The position numbers and the translations under genes were made by a program. A stretch of DNA of 52,673 nt from JAGLWP01 sp964444095. Lineage in GTDB: Archaea; Nanobdellota; Nanobdellia; Pacearchaeales; GW2011-AR1. Positions 14,995 to 22,405 of this stretch are shown in pieces; positions within the stretch are counted from its first letter, which is position 1, and each line of letters starts with the position of its first letter. A model generated the notes under the pieces. The model saw only the letters and a list, made by a program, of their open reading frames with translations, was not told the DNA's origin and made no database searches. The stretch covers positions 1-52,673 of the forward strand of contig CAYUEW010000001.1 of assembly GCA_964444095.1 (NCBI GenBank), given 5' to 3'.

Positions 14995-16121
14995 AAAATA
15001 AAAAAGGAGATAAAATATTTTCAGCGTATTGGTTTATAATTCTTTTTGCAGTAGCTGCTGCTGTGGTTTATATGGTTTCTATTTTTTATGGGATGCCTTA
15101 TGATGCAAGGAATTTTGAAGCAGAAATACTAACAAACCAAATTGCAGATTGTTTATCCCAAGGAGGATATCTTAAAGGTAATTCTTTTTTGGGTTCTGAT
15201 TCTTTAAGCATGTTTTTAGAAGAATGTGATTTGACTTTTGATGTTGAAGATACTTATGGCTGGGAAGAACAAGGGCAATATTATGTAGAAGTTCATTTAT
15301 ATGATTTTGATGAAAATGCTTCAACAGGAATAGGGGAAGAAGTTTCTAATTTTATTGTGGGAAACAGTAACCTAAAAACTTCTTTCATGATGGAAATAGC
15401 AGCGCAAGAGAAAGGAAATAAGGAGTTGGTGGTGATTCATTATACTGCGGGGTATACTTTGGCAGGGGCAATAAATGAGTTTGATGGAAATGAGCATAAA
15501 AGTATTCATTATATTATAGATAGGGATGGAACAGTAGTAACGAGAAAAGATGAAGATAAAACTGCTTATCACGCTGGATGTGAATTTGGTAGACCTTATT
15601 GTGAAGAAGGTAATGATGTAACCCCTGCTCCTGGAGAAGATTGTTGTAGAAGGGGAACAAACTCAAGGTCTATTGGAATTGAGTTAATTAATCTGGGTTA
15701 TGCTTGTGGTTGGGAAAATAATAAAGAACTTTGTCAAAATTTAGGAGTGGTTGAGTTAGATTACTTTTTTCTTGAAGCAACATCTGACAAAGAAGGTTTT
15801 TGTGGAGTTAGTACAGGAATTTGGGAGGAATATTCTGATGAACAAATAGATGCTTTATCTACTTTAGTTGCAGGAGTGGTTTCCCAGAATAATATTCCCA
15901 TTGATAGAGAACATATAGTTGGGCATGATGAGATGGATCCTTGTCGGAAGAAAGATCCTGGTCCAGCATTTCCTTGGGAGGTATTTATGGGGAAAGTTAA
16001 GGAAAGAGCAAAATTAGACTCTTCTGTTGGAAGAAATTTTTATGTTTTAGATAGAGCAGGAAATCAGTATGTGGTTCAAATTTTAACAATTGTAGATAAA
16101 GTAGAAAAAAATGCTAAATAA
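14991..16121 (+). CDS. Pilin-like-anchored N-acetylmuramoyl-L-alanine amidase (Amidase_2/AmpD type)
   Basis: 376 residues. The N-terminus MKNKKG|DKIFSAYWFII is a prepilin-like signal and helix, placing the rest outside the cell. Residues ~143-335 are an Amidase_2 domain. Zinc ligands H150 (VVIHYTAG), H312 and D322 (GHDEMDPCRKKDPGPAFPW) are present, as are the catalytic-type glutamate E231 (SIGIELIN) and K320. The ten-residue H-to-D spacing equals that recalled for AmpD. The family cleaves the bond between MurNAc and L-Ala in peptidoglycan. Cys-rich inserts (around 197-219) suggest disulfide stabilisation. Archaea lack murein, so the likely target is bacterial cell wall. The start overlaps the pilin-like gene upstream; the end overlaps the next by 11 bases. 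Confidence 0.85.
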   Translation: MKNKKGDKIFSAYWFIILFAVAAAVVYMVSIFYGMPYDARNFEAEILTNQIADCLSQGGYLKGNSFLGSDSLSMFLEECDLTFDVEDTYGWEEQGQYYVEVHLYDFDENASTGIGEEVSNFIVGNSNLKTSFMMEIAAQEKGNKELVVIHYTAGYTLAGAINEFDGNEHKSIHYIIDRDGTVVTRKDEDKTAYHAGCEFGRPYCEEGNDVTPAPGEDCCRRGTNSRSIGIELINLGYACGWENNKELCQNLGVVELDYFFLEATSDKEGFCGVSTGIWEEYSDEQIDALSTLVAGVVSQNNIPIDREHIVGHDEMDPCRKKDPGPAFPWEVFMGKVKERAKLDSSVGRNFYVLDRAGNQYVVQILTIVDKVEKNAK

Positions 16122-16647
16122 AATAAATTTAAAAAAAGCGTCAATCGGGGAAACAATGACTTGGGTAGTGGCAACAGCAATTGTCGTCGTCGTTTTGCTT
16201 GCTTCTGTATTTATTACTTCTCTTTTAGCAAAAACTAAATCTGTTGATAGGAATTTTTTATCTGGAGGAGGAGAAGATTTGGTGGTGACAAAATCTTTGT
16301 CTGCTTATTTGTTAACAGAAGAAAATGGAGAAAACGTTTTTGAGCAATTGATGGATAATAAAGATTCAGAAGATATTGGAGGAATTTTTGGAGAATTTAA
16401 TGGAAATTTAGCAGAAGATATTTTCTTGAAATTATATGTTGAAGATTATAGTGCAAGTAAAATTTGGTTAGGAACTTATTTGAAAGGATATGGTCATAGA
16501 GGAAATAGTTATTTTCGTACATCCCCAGTGGATTTTATTCTGGAATCTGGAATTCTGCTAATAGAAGTAAAAAAAGGGCAAACTTTTGTTGTGAATCAAA
16601 TAGAACTTGATGAAAAGAATTGGTTTGTGGTGGCGTTAACAAATTAA
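16111..16647 (+). CDS. Pilin-like protein downstream of the amidase
   Basis: 178 residues. MLNKINLKKA|SIGETMTWVV fits class III cleavage after alanine, with a glutamate at mature position 4, then a strongly hydrophobic helix. The soluble part (about 140 residues) is strand-rich near its end. Its start lies inside the amidase coding sequence, giving translational coupling, so it may partner the amidase in the pilus fibre. No named family recognised. Confidence 0.55.
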   Translation: MLNKINLKKASIGETMTWVVATAIVVVVLLASVFITSLLAKTKSVDRNFLSGGGEDLVVTKSLSAYLLTEENGENVFEQLMDNKDSEDIGGIFGEFNGNLAEDIFLKLYVEDYSASKIWLGTYLKGYGHRGNSYFRTSPVDFILESGILLIEVKKGQTFVVNQIELDEKNWFVVALTN

Positions 16648-16648
16648 A

Positions 16649-16984
16649 ATGAAATTAAAAATGAAAAATAAAAAAGCAGATATTACGATTACAATTTTAG
16701 TAATATTGATTACTTCAATTTGTATTTTAACCATAACTAGTTTTCTTGTATCTAAGGAAAAAGTTCAATCAAATTATTTGGGGTTGGAACTTTTTGAAGG
16801 AATGAGTGCTGATGTAGAAACATTTTATTTTTATTTAAATGCAGGATTTACTGAAAGCGAAGCAGCAGAAAAAATTGGAGCAGAAATGGAAGGGAGCAAG
16901 TTGGTAATTGATAAAATTTTTAAAGAGAATAAAGATGATTTAGTTTCTGTGCATTATAACATGAGTGTCGTTAGAGGGTCCTAA
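16649..16984 (+). CDS. Pilin-like small protein
   Basis: 111 residues beginning MKLKMKNKKA|DITITILVILI, a class III-like signal followed by a long hydrophobic helix and a small acidic domain containing ADVETFYFYLNAGFTESEAAEKIG. The start follows the previous stop by one base; a second ATG at 16661 is also possible. It lacks the mature glutamate, so it could be a minor pilin or an anchor. Confidence 0.5.
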   Translation: MKLKMKNKKADITITILVILITSICILTITSFLVSKEKVQSNYLGLELFEGMSADVETFYFYLNAGFTESEAAEKIGAEMEGSKLVIDKIFKENKDDLVSVHYNMSVVRGS

Positions 16985-17003
16985 AAATTGTTTAAGCAGA
17001 AGT

Positions 17004-17011
17004 TTTATAAA
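17004..17011 (+). promoter_or_regulatory. TATA box TTTATAAA
   Basis: Centred at 17007.5, 25.5 bp before the ATG at 17033. It identifies that ATG as the start and gives this pilin-like gene an independent promoter. Confidence 0.65.
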
Positions 17012-17032
17012 TAAAATAATCTTAAATTGAAT

Positions 17033-17383
17033 ATGCAGAATAAAAGAGGGCAGGGGTTGAGTACTAATGCAATTATACTTATTGTTCTAGGAGTTGTAAT
17101 CTTGGTTGTGATGATAGTCGGATTTACTATGGGTTGGTCTAATATTGCACCGTGGATATCAAATGAAAATGTTGATACAATTGTTACTCAATGTCAAACA
17201 GCTTGTTCGACGATGAGCGTGTATGATTTCTGTACTAAAAAAAGAGAATTAACTGCAAGCGGTTTGCCTGAGGGTGAAAAGAGTGTTACTGAAGATTGTC
17301 AATTCTTTGCCGATACAGCAGGATATGAAAGTTATGGGATAGCAAAATGTCCTAGTTTAACTTGTCCTACAATAGTAAGTTAA
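17033..17383 (+). CDS. Pilin-like protein with canonical KRG|Q signal
   Basis: 116 residues. MQNKRG|QGLSTNAIILIVL carries the KRGQ processing motif typical of archaeal class III signal peptides. A 25-residue hydrophobic helix follows, then a Cys-rich domain (CQTACS, CTKKR, CQFF, CPSLTCP). Its own strong TATA box suggests it is made in larger amount than its neighbours, so it is a candidate major pilin. It shares the KRGQ signal with the 611-residue protein at 43467, hinting that both are processed by the same peptidase. Confidence 0.65.
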   Translation: MQNKRGQGLSTNAIILIVLGVVILVVMIVGFTMGWSNIAPWISNENVDTIVTQCQTACSTMSVYDFCTKKRELTASGLPEGEKSVTEDCQFFADTAGYESYGIAKCPSLTCPTIVS

Positions 17384-17409
17384 TTAAATTAATTTCTTGT
17401 GTGTTGTTT

Positions 17410-17532
17410 ATGGATTATGCATTTTCTCAAAAAAGAAATAAAGGTAAAAGTAAAAAAAAGGAAAAGAAAAAACATCCATATAAAAAAGGTGGAAGTGCGA
17501 GGGTGAGATTGCCAAAAGAAAAATCAAAATAG
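17410..17532 (+). CDS. 40-residue highly basic protein
   Basis: Starts MDYAFSQKRNKGKSKKKEKK and ends VRLPKEKSK; about 40% of residues are lysine or arginine. A TATA-like AATTAAAT is centred about 25 bp before the ATG. The TAG is followed at once by the prepilin peptidase promoter. It could be a small nucleic-acid-binding protein, but its family is unknown. Coding status rests on the open frame, composition and promoter position. Confidence 0.4.
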   Translation: MDYAFSQKRNKGKSKKKEKKKHPYKKGGSARVRLPKEKSK

Positions 17533-17533
17533 T

Positions 17534-17541
17534 TTTATAAA
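17534..17541 (+). promoter_or_regulatory. TATA box of the prepilin peptidase gene
   Basis: TTTATAAA centred at 17537.5, exactly 25.5 bp before the ATG at 17563, implying a leaderless message. Confidence 0.65.
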
Positions 17542-17562
17542 TTCCTTTTTCTAATTCTTATT

Positions 17563-18408
17563 ATGTTTGAGGTGATTTTTTTATGGGGTTTGGCTTTAGT
17601 TTGGATTATATTCGCAACAATTCAAGATTGGAAAAGTAGGGAGATTGCTAATTGGCTTAGTTTTTCTTTGATAGTTTTTGCATTGGGATTTAGATTTTTT
17701 TATTCATTGTTTATGGGGGGTAATTTTTCATTTTTTTATCAGGGATTGTTTGGATTAGGAATCTTTTTTGTATTAGGAAATATTTTTTATTATGGAAAAA
17801 TTTTTGCAGGAGGTGACGCAAAATTAATGTATGCCATGGGTGCTGTGTTGCCCATTTATGGAACCATTATAGAGAATGCTCAATTTTTTCTTACATTCTT
17901 ACTTTTATTCTTTTTCGCCGGTGCTGTTTATAGTTTGATTGTTAGTGGGGGGTTAGCGATAAGGAATTTTAAAAATTTTAAAAAAGAATTTGGTAAACAA
18001 TTTAAGAAAAATAAAAAATTATTTTATCTTACTTTGTGTGCTGGTTTAGGAATTATGCTTTTGGGTTTTGTTGAAGCTTCATTTTTTATGTTTGGAGTTT
18101 TGCTTTTTATTACAGCGTATTTATATATTTTTGCAAAAGCAGTTGATGAATCTTGTATGGTTAAGACGATGAATGTAAAAAAATTAACAGAAGGAGATTG
18201 GCTTTACTCTGATTTAAAATTCGGAAGGAAAAAAATCAAAGCAACATGGGACGGGCTCACAAAAAAAGATATAATTGCTATAAGAAAGAATTGTAAAAAT
18301 GTCAAAATAAAACAAGGAGTGCCTTTTACCCCTGCATTTTTGTTAAGTTTAATAATTTTATTTTTATTTTACTTATTGGATATTAATCTATGGGCTCTTT
18401 TGTTTTAA
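17563..18408 (+). CDS. Prepilin peptidase (A24 family, FlaK/PibD-like)
   Basis: 281 residues, mostly membrane helices. The two catalytic aspartates of the family are visible: D22 in IQDWKSREIANWL and D85 in FAGGDAKLMYAMG (GxGD-like motif). This enzyme cuts class III signal peptides after Gly/Ala, matching the KKG, KKA and KRG sites of the genes just upstream. The C-terminal half contains an extra soluble region (about 200-255) and a final helix, a longer arrangement than the minimal archaeal enzyme. It closes the pilus-type locus. Its 3' end overlaps the converging HIT gene by four bases. Confidence 0.88.
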   Translation: MFEVIFLWGLALVWIIFATIQDWKSREIANWLSFSLIVFALGFRFFYSLFMGGNFSFFYQGLFGLGIFFVLGNIFYYGKIFAGGDAKLMYAMGAVLPIYGTIIENAQFFLTFLLLFFFAGAVYSLIVSGGLAIRNFKNFKKEFGKQFKKNKKLFYLTLCAGLGIMLLGFVEASFFMFGVLLFITAYLYIFAKAVDESCMVKTMNVKKLTEGDWLYSDLKFGRKKIKATWDGLTKKDIIAIRKNCKNVKIKQGVPFTPAFLLSLIILFLFYLLDINLWALLF

Positions 18409-18998
18409 GGAATCCTTTTTGGAAGCCAGAGCTTTTCTTTAATTTTTTTTAACATTGGTTTTTCTATTGGTTTTTTTGGTTCTGCTAAAATTTTTTTTAA
18501 AGAAGCTTCAAGTTCTTCTGATGAAGCTTTATGTCTCTCTGATTCTAAAGTTTCATTTTTGTAAACAGGAATAAGATTTATTATTCGATGTCCAAACAAA
18601 CTGGAAGGGGTAACTAAAACATCCTTGGGGTTTAATTTAGATTTTAATAACTTGGAAATTTCTTTTGCTAAGTCTGTTGCTGATTGGGGAATTTCTTCAG
18701 AATGTTTTTTTGGGAGAATTAAAACATGCCCTTCAGAAATAGGATTAATTTCAAGAATGGCAATTGCATCTTTGTTTTTTCCAACATTATAAGAGCTTGC
18801 TTCTCCAGAAATAATAGAGCAGAAAATACATTGTTGATCCTGCATGATGTTATTTTGTTTTAGAAATTCTTCTAATTGTGCTGCGTTCATAGCAGTAATC
18901 TGTTGTTTTGCAGATTCTTTTTTGTCTTCGGGAAAAGTTGTTTCTATTTGTTTTACTATTTGTTCTTTGATTTGGGTAATCTGTTCTGTAGGTAGCAT
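18405..18998 (-). CDS. HIT-fold protein with degenerate histidine triad
   Basis: 197 residues. After a helical N-terminal extension (1-55) comes a HIT domain: CIFCSIISGE (C57, C60), then ISEGHVLILPKKH (H91, H99). The catalytic HxHxH triad is replaced: FGHRIINLIP keeps H137, but the second and third histidines are I139 and N141. The catalytic histidine is lost, so nucleotide hydrolase activity is unlikely and a binding role is more probable. A Lys/Pro-rich tail follows. A TTAATAAG box is centred 25.5 bp upstream of the ATG. It converges with the prepilin peptidase gene. Confidence 0.7.
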   Translation of the reverse strand: MLPTEQITQIKEQIVKQIETTFPEDKKESAKQQITAMNAAQLEEFLKQNNIMQDQQCIFCSIISGEASSYNVGKNKDAIAILEINPISEGHVLILPKKHSEEIPQSATDLAKEISKLLKSKLNPKDVLVTPSSLFGHRIINLIPVYKNETLESERHKASSEELEASLKKILAEPKKPIEKPMLKKIKEKLWLPKRIP

Positions 18999-19019
18999 AG
19001 AATAAGTTAGAAAAAGAGA

Positions 19020-19027
19020 TTAATAAG
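19020..19027 (-). promoter_or_regulatory. TATA-like box of the HIT gene
   Basis: Reads CTTATTAA on the minus strand and is centred 25.5 bp from the ATG at 18998. It sits just beyond the 3' end of the ACP-like gene, so the two genes are separately promoted. Confidence 0.45.
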
Positions 19028-19029
19028 TT

Positions 19030-19347
19030 TTATTGATTTGCGTGGATGTATTCTACATAATCGTGAAGGCTTTTCATTTCTCCCATTATTGCATCGGGTA
19101 TAGCTATTCCTAAGACTTCCTCAAAATTAAATCCTACTTCATATGTATCTAGGCTATCTAATCCATAACCTTCTTTCAATAAAATTTCTTCCTTAATATT
19201 TTCTGGATAATAATAACATTTTCCCCTTTCTTCTAAAGAAAGATGTTTTCCATGTAGCATCCCTGTCCTTTGGATATTATCATTTAAAACTTCTGCTATT
19301 TTTTCTTTTCCTACTTCTAATATTCTCTCTTTGTTAATTGTTCCCAT
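19030..19347 (-). CDS. Acyl-carrier-protein-like protein
   Basis: 105 residues. The C-terminal half matches acyl carrier proteins closely: GLDSLDTYEV contains the DSL site, with S65 the expected phosphopantetheine attachment serine. It is followed by FEEVLGIAIPD and KSLHDYVEYIHANQ, which mirror helix 2/3 and the end of bacterial ACP. The N-terminal helix (EKIAEVL) is also in place, but about 25 extra residues lie between it and the DSL loop. Most archaea make isoprenoid lipids and lack ACP. No fatty-acid or polyketide genes are nearby. A TTTATAAA box lies 25.5 bp upstream, so it is a stand-alone gene. Possible transfer from bacteria. Confidence 0.72.
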   Translation of the reverse strand: MGTINKERILEVGKEKIAEVLNDNIQRTGMLHGKHLSLEERGKCYYYPENIKEEILLKEGYGLDSLDTYEVGFNFEEVLGIAIPDAIMGEMKSLHDYVEYIHANQ

Positions 19348-19368
19348 ATAATTGTATGAGATTGCTTG

Positions 19369-19376
19369 TTTATAAA
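19369..19376 (-). promoter_or_regulatory. TATA box of the ACP-like gene
   Basis: TTTATAAA centred at 19372.5, 25.5 bp from the ATG at 19347. Confidence 0.6.
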
Positions 19377-19397
19377 AATAATTCTTTTAGAAAATAT

Positions 19398-19670
19398 CTA
19401 TCCAAAAGCTCTTCGCATATCTAAAACTTCTACAGAATTAACGTTTTCCATTTTCCTTAATCCTTCTTCAATGGGGTCGAGAGGCGTTTCTTCATCAATA
19501 TCAAAAGAAGTAATTACTGCTTTTAATCCAAATGCGATTGGTTCTTCATCAAAAACACATTTTCTCCCTTGATTATTTTCAATTATTGTTTTTGCAGATT
19601 CTTTGATTTGCTCTAAGTCAACTTCTGGAGAGGTTGGCATAAGTTTCAATTTGATTAGTGTTGTTCCCAT
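19398..19670 (-). CDS. ef1b: Translation elongation factor 1-beta (aEF1B)
   Basis: 90 residues, the normal size of the archaeal factor, which is the nucleotide exchange factor for aEF1A. Diagnostic segments are LIKLKLMPTSPEVDLEQI, EEPIAFGLKAVI and the C-terminal MENVNSVEVLDMRRAFG. A TTTATAAG box lies 25.5 bp from the ATG, so the gene is probably transcribed as a leaderless mRNA. Confidence 0.93.
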   Translation of the reverse strand: MGTTLIKLKLMPTSPEVDLEQIKESAKTIIENNQGRKCVFDEEPIAFGLKAVITSFDIDEETPLDPIEEGLRKMENVNSVEVLDMRRAFG

Positions 19671-19691
19671 GTTTTATTTTAATAAAATGAA

Positions 19692-19699
19692 TTTATAAG
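19692..19699 (-). promoter_or_regulatory. TATA box of the aEF1B gene
   Basis: Plus-strand TTTATAAG centred at 19695.5, 25.5 bp from the minus-strand ATG at 19670. Confidence 0.55.
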
Positions 19700-19711
19700 G
19701 TTTGAGGTAGA

Positions 19712-20167
19712 TTAATTGTTAATAATATCTTCTTCCTTGAACCAAAGTTTTATTTCTTTTTCTGCATTTTCTGTTGAATCTGAGGCATGTATAACTGTTT
19801 CATAACATCCAGTTAAGCTATTTACGCAACCATACTTTCTCCTTAATGTTTTAAAATCAGCTTCATCTGGATTCGTTGCACCAGCAATCTTTCTTATTTT
19901 TTCTATTGCACTTTCTCCTTGATAAACCAATGCAATTACTGCTTCATTATTATGTAATTCTCCTGTTAGGTGTTTAACAAGTTCATTGAAAAAAGGTTTT
20001 TCCTTATGAACACCATAATGTGTTTCTGCAAGTTCTTTGGGAACTTTAACCATTTTCATTGCAATTAATTTTAAACTAAGATAATCTAATTCAGAGAGAA
20101 TGTTCCCTGCAAGCCCATTAGCCATTGCATCTGGTTTGATTAAAACTAAAGTTTGTTCATCTTTCAT
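19712..20167 (-). CDS. ndk: Nucleoside diphosphate kinase
   Basis: 151 residues, full length. It transfers phosphate between nucleoside di- and triphosphates through a phosphohistidine; the histidine is H127 in TVIHASDS. Other family signatures are TLVLIKPDA at the start and GATNPDEAD. The C-terminal extension (KLWFKEEDIINN) is typical of non-bacterial NDKs. A TTTAAA box is centred 26.5 bp upstream. It is divergent from the RPA gene. Confidence 0.95.
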   Translation of the reverse strand: MKDEQTLVLIKPDAMANGLAGNILSELDYLSLKLIAMKMVKVPKELAETHYGVHKEKPFFNELVKHLTGELHNNEAVIALVYQGESAIEKIRKIAGATNPDEADFKTLRRKYGCVNSLTGCYETVIHASDSTENAEKEIKLWFKEEDIINN

Positions 20168-20254
20168 ATATAATTGGGTAACAAATCTTTTTTAAATTTT
20201 TTGGAAGAATTTTGCTATAACAATACTTAAAAACATCTAGCTTTTTTTCTAGAG

Positions 20255-21199
20255 ATGGTGGATAATTATGAGAGGGTTTTAGAAAAAATTGCTCAGATTT
20301 CTAAAGTAGAAAAAGAAGAGATTGAAAGAAAGGTGGAAGCAAAGCGAGCTAAACTTTCTGGACTCATTAGTAAAGAAGGGGCCGCTCAAGTAATTGCTGC
20401 TGAGTTAGGAATTTCTTTTGATAATGAAAGATTAAAAATTGAAGAATTACTACCTGGAATGAGAAAGGTCAATCTTATTGGAAAAGTAATTAATTTATCT
20501 CTAGTAAGAACATTTACAACAAAAAAAGGAGAGGAGGGAAAAGTTGTAAATATCTTTTTAGCAGATGAGACTTCAAACATAAAAGTTGTTTTATGGGATA
20601 CAAATCATATAGCTTTAATTGAAGAAGGAAAAATTAAAGAAGGGAGCATGGTAGAGATTGCAAATGGTGCAATGAGAGATGGGGAACTGCATTTGGGTAG
20701 TTTTTCAGAGATAAAACCAAGTGGAGAAGCAATTGAAAATGTTAAGACAGAAAAAATTGTTAAAGAGAAAGATATAGCTGATTTTAAAATTTCAGATAAC
20801 GCGGGAGTAAGGGCATTTATTGTACAAGCGTTTGAACCTCGATTTTTTCATGTGTGTCCAGAATGCAAGAAGAAAGTTATACCTGAAGGGGAAGGTTTTG
20901 TTTGTGGTGTGCATGGAACAGTTAGTCCTGAAAAAAGAGCAATCCTTAATCTGGTTATTGATGATGGGACAGAATCTATTCGTGCAGTATTATTCCATGA
21001 AACTATCTCTGGGTTGGGAATTTCGGATTTAGAAAATGCGGAAAAAATGATAGAACAGAAAAAAGAATTGTTGGGCAAAGAAATGTTTTTTTTAGGGAAT
21101 GTAAGAATGAATAGTTATTTTAATAATCAGGAATTTATAATTGAAAATGTAAAAAATATAGAGGTTGGAGAACTTATTGCAAAGTTGGAAGCAAATTAG
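20255..21199 (+). CDS. Replication protein A-like single-strand DNA-binding protein
   Basis: 314 residues. The first ~60 are helical; an OB fold follows (about 70-155; NLIGKVINLSLVRTF and VVNIFLADETSNIKVVLWD), then a second OB fold containing a zinc-binding insert (C201, C204, C217, H220 in CPEC...CGVH). This layout is that of archaeal RPA large subunits, which coat single-stranded DNA in replication and repair. It lies directly upstream of RadA, a natural functional partner. Confidence 0.88.
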   Translation: MVDNYERVLEKIAQISKVEKEEIERKVEAKRAKLSGLISKEGAAQVIAAELGISFDNERLKIEELLPGMRKVNLIGKVINLSLVRTFTTKKGEEGKVVNIFLADETSNIKVVLWDTNHIALIEEGKIKEGSMVEIANGAMRDGELHLGSFSEIKPSGEAIENVKTEKIVKEKDIADFKISDNAGVRAFIVQAFEPRFFHVCPECKKKVIPEGEGFVCGVHGTVSPEKRAILNLVIDDGTESIRAVLFHETISGLGISDLENAEKMIEQKKELLGKEMFFLGNVRMNSYFNNQEFIIENVKNIEVGELIAKLEAN

Positions 21200-21244
21200 A
21201 TTTCTGGGTGTATATTCTATCAGATATATGTTAGGCGAATAATC

Positions 21245-21252
21245 TTTATAAA
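21245..21252 (+). promoter_or_regulatory. TATA box of radA
   Basis: TTTATAAA centred at 21248.5, 25.5 bp before the ATG at 21274. It selects this ATG over the TTG at 21259. Confidence 0.65.
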
Positions 21253-21273
21253 TAGGAAGTGGTTTTGTTTTTT

Positions 21274-22284
21274 ATGGTTATTAAGAAAGCTGAGAAGAAA
21301 AAAGAGGATGAAGAAGTTTCTGATACAAAAGAAGATTCTGGAGATCCAAAATTAACTGATTTACCTGGGATTGGGCCCGCAGTTTCAGCTAAATTAGAAT
21401 CAGCAGGGGTTTATGATATGATGAGTTTGGCAGTTATGGGGCCTACAGAATTAGGGGATGCTGCAGGAGTTAGTCCAGCTGTTGCAAGAAAAGCCATTCA
21501 AGCTGCAAGGAACATGTTGGATTTGGGATTCAGTGATGGTTTAGAATACGCAAAGAAAAGAGCTAATATTTCATATATCGCAACAGGAAGTCAAAGTTTT
21601 AATGAACTCTTGGGGGGAAAGGGTGTTCAGAGTAGAGCAGTAACAGAAGCGTTCGGTGCTTATGGTTCTGGTAAAACTCAACTGGGTTCTACATTAGCTG
21701 TTAATGTGCAACTTCCTACAGAACAAGGGGGAGCAAATGGTAAGTGTGTTTTTATTGATACAGAAGGAACTTTTAGACCGGCAAGAATAAGACAAATCGC
21801 GGAAAACTTGGGAGCGAATCCTGAAAAGGTTTTGAAAAATATTTTTGTTGCAAGAGCATTTAATTCAGACCACCAAATTTTATTATTGGAAAAAATTTCA
21901 GAAATGATTAAAGCAGGTGAGCCGATTAAGTTATTGATAGTTGATTCTTTGACGGCGCATTTTAGGGCAGAATTTGCTGGGCGAGGACAACTTGCAGATA
22001 GACAACAAAAGTTGAATAGATATATGCACAATTTAATGAAACTTGCAGAACAACATAATCTTGCAGTTTACGTAACCAATCAAGTGATGGCGAATCCTGC
22101 ACAGATGTTTGGTGATCCCACAACAGCAATTGGGGGGCACATAGTAGGACATGCATCAACTTATAGAATTTATTTGCGAAGAGGGAAGAAGGATTCTCGA
22201 GTTGCAAAATTAGTTGACAGTCCTGATTTGCCAGACAATGAAGCTATATTCTTTTTGAGTGACGCTGGTGTTATCGACGAGTAA
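21274..22284 (+). CDS. radA: DNA repair and recombination protein RadA
   Basis: 336 residues. After an acidic/basic tail comes the N-terminal helix-hairpin-helix domain (LTDLPGIGPAVSAKLESAG), then the RecA core with Walker A GAYGSGKTQ (about 128-136), the Walker B strand LLIVDSLTAHF, and the DNA-binding L2-region FGDPTTAIGGHIVGHAST. It forms filaments on single-stranded DNA for strand exchange. Length and order match other archaeal RadA proteins, with no intein. The start follows from the TATA spacing. Confidence 0.96.
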   Translation: MVIKKAEKKKEDEEVSDTKEDSGDPKLTDLPGIGPAVSAKLESAGVYDMMSLAVMGPTELGDAAGVSPAVARKAIQAARNMLDLGFSDGLEYAKKRANISYIATGSQSFNELLGGKGVQSRAVTEAFGAYGSGKTQLGSTLAVNVQLPTEQGGANGKCVFIDTEGTFRPARIRQIAENLGANPEKVLKNIFVARAFNSDHQILLLEKISEMIKAGEPIKLLIVDSLTAHFRAEFAGRGQLADRQQKLNRYMHNLMKLAEQHNLAVYVTNQVMANPAQMFGDPTTAIGGHIVGHASTYRIYLRRGKKDSRVAKLVDSPDLPDNEAIFFLSDAGVIDE

Positions 22285-22373
22285 ATTACTTTTTTTACTT
22301 TTGTAATCCTTTTGATTGTAACCTTAAATTTATGAAAAAAAGAAAAAGATTTATAAACAATAAATTTTTATAT

Positions 22374-22386
22374 CTAACATAGTTAG
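22374..22386. promoter_or_regulatory. Short inverted repeat before the S-layer-like gene
   Basis: CTAAC-ATA-GTTAG, five-base arms. It lies about 25 bp downstream of a TTTATAAA box (22351-22358), that is near the expected transcription start of the 22406 gene. Could be an operator or chance. Confidence 0.3.
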
Positions 22387-22405
22387 TTTAGCTATATAAA
22401 AAAAG

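Noticed and set aside
14991..16121. The amidase as a prophage endolysin
   Set aside because: No phage genes nearby; it carries a prepilin-type signal and overlaps pilin-like genes on both sides.
21274..22284. Intein or split in radA
   Set aside because: The RecA core is continuous through Walker A, Walker B and the L2 region.
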